This document shows, in pieces, positions 7,178 to 10,591 of a DNA stretch of 10,591 nt. The stretch is taken from NCBI GenBank assembly GCA_039184055.1, contig JBCDBH010000204.1, positions 1-10,591 of the forward strand, in the 5' to 3' direction. The position numbers and the translations under genes are program-made. The notes under the pieces are model-generated. The model was given only the letters and a program-made list of their open reading frames with translations. It did no database searches and was not told the DNA's origin. Within the stretch, counting starts at the first letter, position 1. The number at the start of each line of letters is the position of its first letter. The DNA is from JBCDBH01 sp039184055 (GTDB taxonomy: Bacteria; Acidobacteriota; Thermoanaerobaculia; Multivoradales; J023).

Positions 7178-7227
7178 ACTAGCAAATCTTTACCCGCTCT
7201 GTCTCCTGGACAGCACCGCCGCCAAGC

Positions 7228-8628
7228 TCAACGACGCGGTACGCGAACGGTCGTCTCAGCCTTCACGAGCTCACCGTCGATCACAAAATCACTGTGGTCA
7301 TTGCCATTGAGGGTGACGACGATGGCGTTCTCACCCGGTTCGAGCTCGCCGAGGTGGAACCACTCGCCGTAGAGACGACCCACCTGCCGATCATTGACGA
7401 ATACATGCCCATGCCCTTGATTGGCGAGGGTCGGCTGTCCCGCTTGTTCCGGTGTGAAGGTCCAATGGTCGATCTCGACGTGAAGGTCGTAGCTACCGGG
7501 CATCTCTTCACGCACCTCGATCGATGTGAATGCCGGTACGACCGACGCGGCGCCGAGCTCGAAGACTTTGATGCCGTGGGTGCCGCTCTGGGCATCGGCG
7601 ACGGCGATATGGTGCTGTCGATGCGCCGACCAGGTGTAAGCGAACAAAAAGAGCGCGACGATGAGCAGGAAGCTCGTGGCGGCGAACGCGACACGCCAAG
7701 CGAGCCGTTTGTGGATAGCGATCGGTGGTCGATAGACGGTGCCCACGCCGTTGAGCAAGAACACGACCAGGGCGGCATGCACCGGTGTGTGTCCGATCAC
7801 TTCGACCTTGCCGAAGATCAAGGTGGTCGAGAAAAAGACCGCGGTGATCAAGGCCGCCAGGGGACGTTCGAGCAATCCGATCAGGAGCAGGAAGCCGAGA
7901 TTGATCTCGACAAAAGCCGCGCCTTGTAGAAAGAACTCGGGTGGGAGACCGAGAGCGAGCTGGGGATTGTGTTCGAGCAGATAGAGCGCCCAGCTAGGAT
8001 AGAAGAGCTTTTCGTAGCCCAGCCAAATGAGCGAGAAGCCCACCGTTATATAGAGCGCCGGCAGCCCGAGGCTCCGCACGCGCTCGCTCTCGAGCTGACT
8101 GACGAGCAGATAGATCGCGATCCCGATGTAATGCGGGTAATCGAGCATGTGGAAGAGCCCGAACTCGACCACCGAACCGCCGAAGATCGCCAACAGGCCG
8201 ACGCCGCCGACCGCCACCGTCTGAGGAAAGAGCAAGAGCACCGCGACGACGAATTGCAGCCACACCAAGACCGACGAGCTCGACGCAAGCTCCGGGGCGA
8301 GCACGGCATCGGACGACCACGAGATCAGCAGCACCGAGGCCATGGCGACACGCATCACCAGCACGCTGTGCTCGTTGTGATGAATCAGCCAATCGTTGAT
8401 CTGCCGATACCCACTCAGCCCATCGAGTCGCCGATCGACCCATACCAACGCTGAAATCACCACCATGCTCAGCACGACGAGCCCGAGATACGTCGGCGTG
8501 AGCACCTCGGCGATCGACAGCGGCGGGGTGAGATAGCTGAAGTCGCTGAACCACTTGACGTGCGCCCACGCCGGACTGGTGGCCCCGAGCAAGAAGAGCA
8601 GCCAAGCGGCGAAGAAAAAGCGCCGCAT
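7228..8628 (-). CDS. DoxX-like multi-pass membrane protein with periplasmic His-rich domain
   Basis: A 466-residue inner-membrane protein. A signal peptide (1-22) ends in SPAWA, so the mature protein would begin with His23 (HVKWF). About ten hydrophobic segments follow, near 46-64, 88-104, 119-138, 140-160, 165-178, 190-207, 235-252, 255-273, 281-296 and 310-331. The block at about 190-296 resembles DoxX-type four-helix proteins. After the last helix comes a soluble domain of about 130 residues, with His383, His388, the pair His406-x-His408, His425 and His445, probably in the periplasm. Metal (copper) handling is my inference from the N-terminal His and the H-x-H; the family role is not established. 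The ATG at 8626-8628 overlaps the TGA of the upstream small gene (TGATG), which points to translational coupling. A GTG one codon earlier is the alternative start. Confidence 0.8.
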   Translation of the reverse strand: MRRFFFAAWLLFLLGATSPAWAHVKWFSDFSYLTPPLSIAEVLTPTYLGLVVLSMVVISALVWVDRRLDGLSGYRQINDWLIHHNEHSVLVMRVAMASVLLISWSSDAVLAPELASSSSVLVWLQFVVAVLLLFPQTVAVGGVGLLAIFGGSVVEFGLFHMLDYPHYIGIAIYLLVSQLESERVRSLGLPALYITVGFSLIWLGYEKLFYPSWALYLLEHNPQLALGLPPEFFLQGAAFVEINLGFLLLIGLLERPLAALITAVFFSTTLIFGKVEVIGHTPVHAALVVFLLNGVGTVYRPPIAIHKRLAWRVAFAATSFLLIVALFLFAYTWSAHRQHHIAVADAQSGTHGIKVFELGAASVVPAFTSIEVREEMPGSYDLHVEIDHWTFTPEQAGQPTLANQGHGHVFVNDRQVGRLYGEWFHLGELEPGENAIVVTLNGNDHSDFVIDGELVKAETTVRVPRR

Positions 8629-8828
8629 CACGGGGAGCTCGATTTCGGTGGCTCGTCGTCGGGGTATCGCTTCGTCGAGACTCGCCGCCAGCCGGGACCG
8701 CTCATGACCAATGACTCGTCTGCCGCATCATCGCCAGCGGCTGTCCTCTTGATGACGATGTTCTTGCCTCGACCTGTCACAAGCGAAAAAACGAACGCGA
8801 TCCATGCAAAGACCTTCCAGAAAAACAC
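8628..8828 (-). CDS. Small single-pass membrane protein
   Basis: A 66-residue protein with one hydrophobic helix at about residues 3-19 (FWKVFAWIAFVFSLVTG), then a basic patch (GRGKNIVIKR) and a hydrophilic tail. By the positive-inside rule the C-terminal part would face the cytoplasm. The frame extends to an ATG at 8954, but that would overlap the divergent gene's start and ribosome site. The GTG at 8826-8828 has GGAG five bases upstream and places the helix at the N-terminus, so I prefer it. Its TGA overlaps the ATG of the DoxX-like gene by one base, which is strong evidence that the two are expressed together. I do not recognise a family. It may be a subunit or assembly partner of the larger membrane protein. 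Confidence 0.55.
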   Translation of the reverse strand: MFFWKVFAWIAFVFSLVTGRGKNIVIKRTAAGDDAADESLVMSGPGWRRVSTKRYPDDEPPKSSSP

Positions 8829-8940
8829 GCCTGCTCCGTTTGGTCGTGGCGAGCTTCGCTCGATCCGATGACCGAGGGGCTCGACCTGGTGAACGCTCGC
8901 CACCATGTTATGTTGCCTATAGAGAATCGCAAATTCAATG

Positions 8941-8946
8941 GGGAGG
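8941..8946 (+). promoter_or_regulatory. Ribosome-binding site choosing the ATG start at 8953
   Basis: GGGAGG lies six bases before the ATG at 8953. The in-frame ATG at 8938 sits upstream of this site and cannot be served by it, so 8953 is the start. A lone -10-like TATAGA occurs at 8918-8923, without a convincing -35 box. Confidence 0.75.
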
Positions 8947-8952
8947 TCATCC

Positions 8953-10527
8953 ATGAGTCAACGATGTCGGTGCGCGATGATCTGGTTGCTCGCCGTGCTT
9001 CTCACGAGCACAGCCTGGGCCGGATCGAACGGTTCCTTCTCCGATCAGACCGTAACCTCGCTCGTCGCCGCAACCTACTCCGGGTCGAATGTCCACGGTT
9101 TTCACGGCGGCGGCGTGGTGGGCGATTTCAATAACGATGGCTGGCAGGACATCTTTTTTGCCGGTGGTGGCGGGAGCGGCGACAAGCTGTTCATCAACAA
9201 CCAAGACGGCACCTTCAGCGAGGAAGCCGCGGCTTGGGGCATCGCCCTGGTCCATCGTTCGACCGCGGCGGCGGTGGGCGATTTCAACCGTGACGGCTGG
9301 CTGGATCTCTATGTCACCAGTCTTGGACCCGACACGGGCAATCAGATCGGTTTCCACAAGCTCTACCGTAACAACGGTAACGACACGTTTACCGACGTCG
9401 CAGTGGCCGCGGGAGTCGCGCAATCGTCGGCGATCTCGGCCGATGGCTGGGGAGCCGCCTGGGGCGATTACGACCTCGATGGCGACCTCGATCTGGCGGT
9501 GGCGGGCTGGAGCACGAACGATGGCAACCGTCTGTTTCGCAACAACGATGACGGCACCTTTACCGATGTGACCACCAGCGCCGGATTGAGCAGTCTGACC
9601 GGGACCAACGGCTTCGCGCCCCGCTTCGTCGATATGGATGACGACCGCTATCCCGAGCTCATCTGGATCGGTGACTTTGCTAGCGGTCATTACTACGCCA
9701 ATGATGGAGACGGCACCTTTACCGACGTCACGCTGACGTCGAATACGAACCAAGACACCACCGAAATGGGCATGACCATCGCCGATTGGAACGAAGACGG
9801 CGTATTCGACTTCTACGTCACCACGATCAGCACCAACAACCTCTATCTCAACCAGGGCAACAACGTCTACGTCAACGTCGCCGGCGCGGCCGGGGTCGCG
9901 GATACGGGCTGGGGGTGGGCCACCGCCGCGATCGATTTCAATCACGACACGCTGGTGGATATCGTCGCGACGGCTCAGAACGGACGCAACTACGCTTTCG
10001 TCAACACCACCACCGAAGGTGGAGGTCCGAACTTCTCCGAGGTGGCGACGAGCAATGGTCTGGGGATCGCCATCGACGGGCGCGGCCTGGCCAATGTCGA
10101 CTACGACAACGACGGTGACCAGGATGTCGTCGTCTTTCCCCATTCGGGATCCGTAAAGGTGATGCGGAACGATCTGAGCGGTGTCGATACGAATTGGCTG
10201 CGTGTGTTTCTCGATCCCAACGGGGTCGAAGACATCGCGCCCAACGGGATCGGCGCGGTGATCGAGGTCCACCTCGGTGCACGCGTGCTCATGGGGCGGA
10301 TCGACGGCGGAAGCAACTACCTCAGCCAAAGTGAGATGTCCGCTCACTTCGGGCTCGGTGGCGCGACGAGTGTCGACGAGCTACGTGTTCGGTGGCCCAA
10401 TGGCGCAGTCACTGTCCTGACCAATGTCGCGGTGAATCAAACACTTACGATCGCAGCGTTAGCGGCTGTGTTCGAGGATGGTTTCGAATCGGGCGATGTC
10501 GGCGCGTGGTCGAGCGCCGTGCCCTGA
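8953..10527 (+). CDS. Secreted CRTAC1-like FG-GAP propeller protein with ASPIC/UnbV domain
   Basis: A 524-residue exported protein. A signal peptide (about 1-23) ends in TAWA. Seven FG-GAP/VCBS-type calcium loops follow: DFNNDGWQD (58-66), DFNRDGWLD (110-118), DYDLDGDLD (172-180), DMDDDRYPE (227-235, degenerate), DWNEDGVFD (278-286), DFNHDTLVD (328-336, degenerate) and DYDNDGDQD (383-391). Seven blades predict a closed beta-propeller. Residues about 433-500 match the ASPIC/UnbV domain (GIGAVIEVHLG, DELRVRWPNG) that usually ends such proteins. The family is thought to serve in extracellular binding or adhesion, and no catalytic role is evident. Here a further 20 residues follow, ending in GFESGDVGAWSSAVP, the tail shared with the protein at 5607-7124. 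GGGAGG at 8941-8946 fixes the start. It diverges from the small membrane protein gene. Confidence 0.93.
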   Translation: MSQRCRCAMIWLLAVLLTSTAWAGSNGSFSDQTVTSLVAATYSGSNVHGFHGGGVVGDFNNDGWQDIFFAGGGGSGDKLFINNQDGTFSEEAAAWGIALVHRSTAAAVGDFNRDGWLDLYVTSLGPDTGNQIGFHKLYRNNGNDTFTDVAVAAGVAQSSAISADGWGAAWGDYDLDGDLDLAVAGWSTNDGNRLFRNNDDGTFTDVTTSAGLSSLTGTNGFAPRFVDMDDDRYPELIWIGDFASGHYYANDGDGTFTDVTLTSNTNQDTTEMGMTIADWNEDGVFDFYVTTISTNNLYLNQGNNVYVNVAGAAGVADTGWGWATAAIDFNHDTLVDIVATAQNGRNYAFVNTTTEGGGPNFSEVATSNGLGIAIDGRGLANVDYDNDGDQDVVVFPHSGSVKVMRNDLSGVDTNWLRVFLDPNGVEDIAPNGIGAVIEVHLGARVLMGRIDGGSNYLSQSEMSAHFGLGGATSVDELRVRWPNGAVTVLTNVAVNQTLTIAALAAVFEDGFESGDVGAWSSAVP

Positions 10528-10552
10528 TCGATCGGGCCATCGGCATCGATCA
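10525..10552 (+). terminator. Inverted repeat beginning at the stop codon of the FG-GAP gene
   Basis: TGATCGAT (10525-10532) and ATCGATCA (10545-10552) form a perfect 8-bp stem around a 12-base loop, and the left arm starts with the TGA stop itself. Place and symmetry suggest a transcription end or an RNA 3' stabiliser. No T-tract follows, so it does not meet the full pattern of an intrinsic terminator. The last 39 bases of the window show nothing else. Confidence 0.4.
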
Positions 10553-10591
10553 CCCAGGCCAGTCAGGCTCGGTTCGCGCGCTCGGACCGAG

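Noticed and set aside
7199..7213. Hairpin CTGTC/GACAG as a terminator after the DoxX-like gene
   Set aside because: The stem is only 5 bp and no T-tract follows on the minus strand.
7294..7929. A 211-codon plus-strand frame inside the DoxX-like gene
   Set aside because: It is an acidic shadow of the membrane protein, with no motif and no upstream ribosome site of note.
8850..8862. Small inverted repeat CGAGC/GCTCG in the divergent gap before the FG-GAP gene
   Set aside because: Five-bp arms of this composition are expected by chance in GC-rich DNA.
8947..10347. A 466-codon open frame on the minus strand opposite the FG-GAP gene
   Set aside because: Its composition (Val, Asp, Ile, His runs) mirrors the repeated DxDxDG codons of the propeller gene, and no ribosome site or family motif is seen.
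1..10591. Defence system, mobile element or CRISPR array
   Set aside because: No transposase, integrase, nuclease, regularly spaced repeat array or terminal repeats were found. The S8 peptidase alone is not evidence of a defence role.

Overview
The window is GC-rich bacterial DNA holding seven credible protein genes and no rRNA, complete tRNA, CRISPR array, insertion sequence or phage gene that I can see. Two secreted proteins, a CRTAC1-like propeller with an ASPIC/UnbV domain and a glucanase-like jellyroll protein, end in the same type of short tail (x-F-E-x-G-x4-W-S-S-x-V-P). That mix suggests a free-living, environmental, diderm bacterium of an Acidobacteriota- or Proteobacteria-like kind. 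This is an impression of style, not a placement.

Layout. Positions 79-102 hold a strong hairpin terminator for the minus-strand gene 124-2478, a 784-residue subtilisin-family (S8) peptidase without a signal peptide. Upstream of it, also on the minus strand, is a carbon-nitrogen hydrolase of the nitrilase superfamily (2667-3464). The 221-base gap after that gene is a divergent control region holding three tandem 15-16 base repeats and a T-arm-like inverted repeat. It leads into two plus-strand genes: an unrecognised 229-residue protein built from two internal copies of a Cys-Tyr/Cys-Leu module (3686-4375), and a class V PLP-dependent aminotransferase-fold enzyme (4441-5580).

The aminotransferase converges on a minus-strand group: a secreted beta-rich protein with the C-terminal tail (5607-7124), preceded by a DoxX-like multi-pass membrane protein with an extra periplasmic His-rich domain (7228-8628). 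Before that, in the same direction, is a short single-pass membrane protein (8628-8828) whose stop codon overlaps the membrane protein's start. Diverging from this group, 8953-10527 encodes the secreted seven-bladed FG-GAP/ASPIC-UnbV protein, which ends at a long inverted repeat.

How they fit together. The small membrane protein and the DoxX-like protein look translationally coupled and probably act as one envelope unit, possibly metal-related. The nitrilase, the 229-residue protein and the aminotransferase share one control region and may handle a common nitrogen compound, but no substrate can be read from the sequence. The most distinctive signal is the shared C-terminal tail on two otherwise unrelated exported proteins, a candidate sorting or surface-attachment signal.
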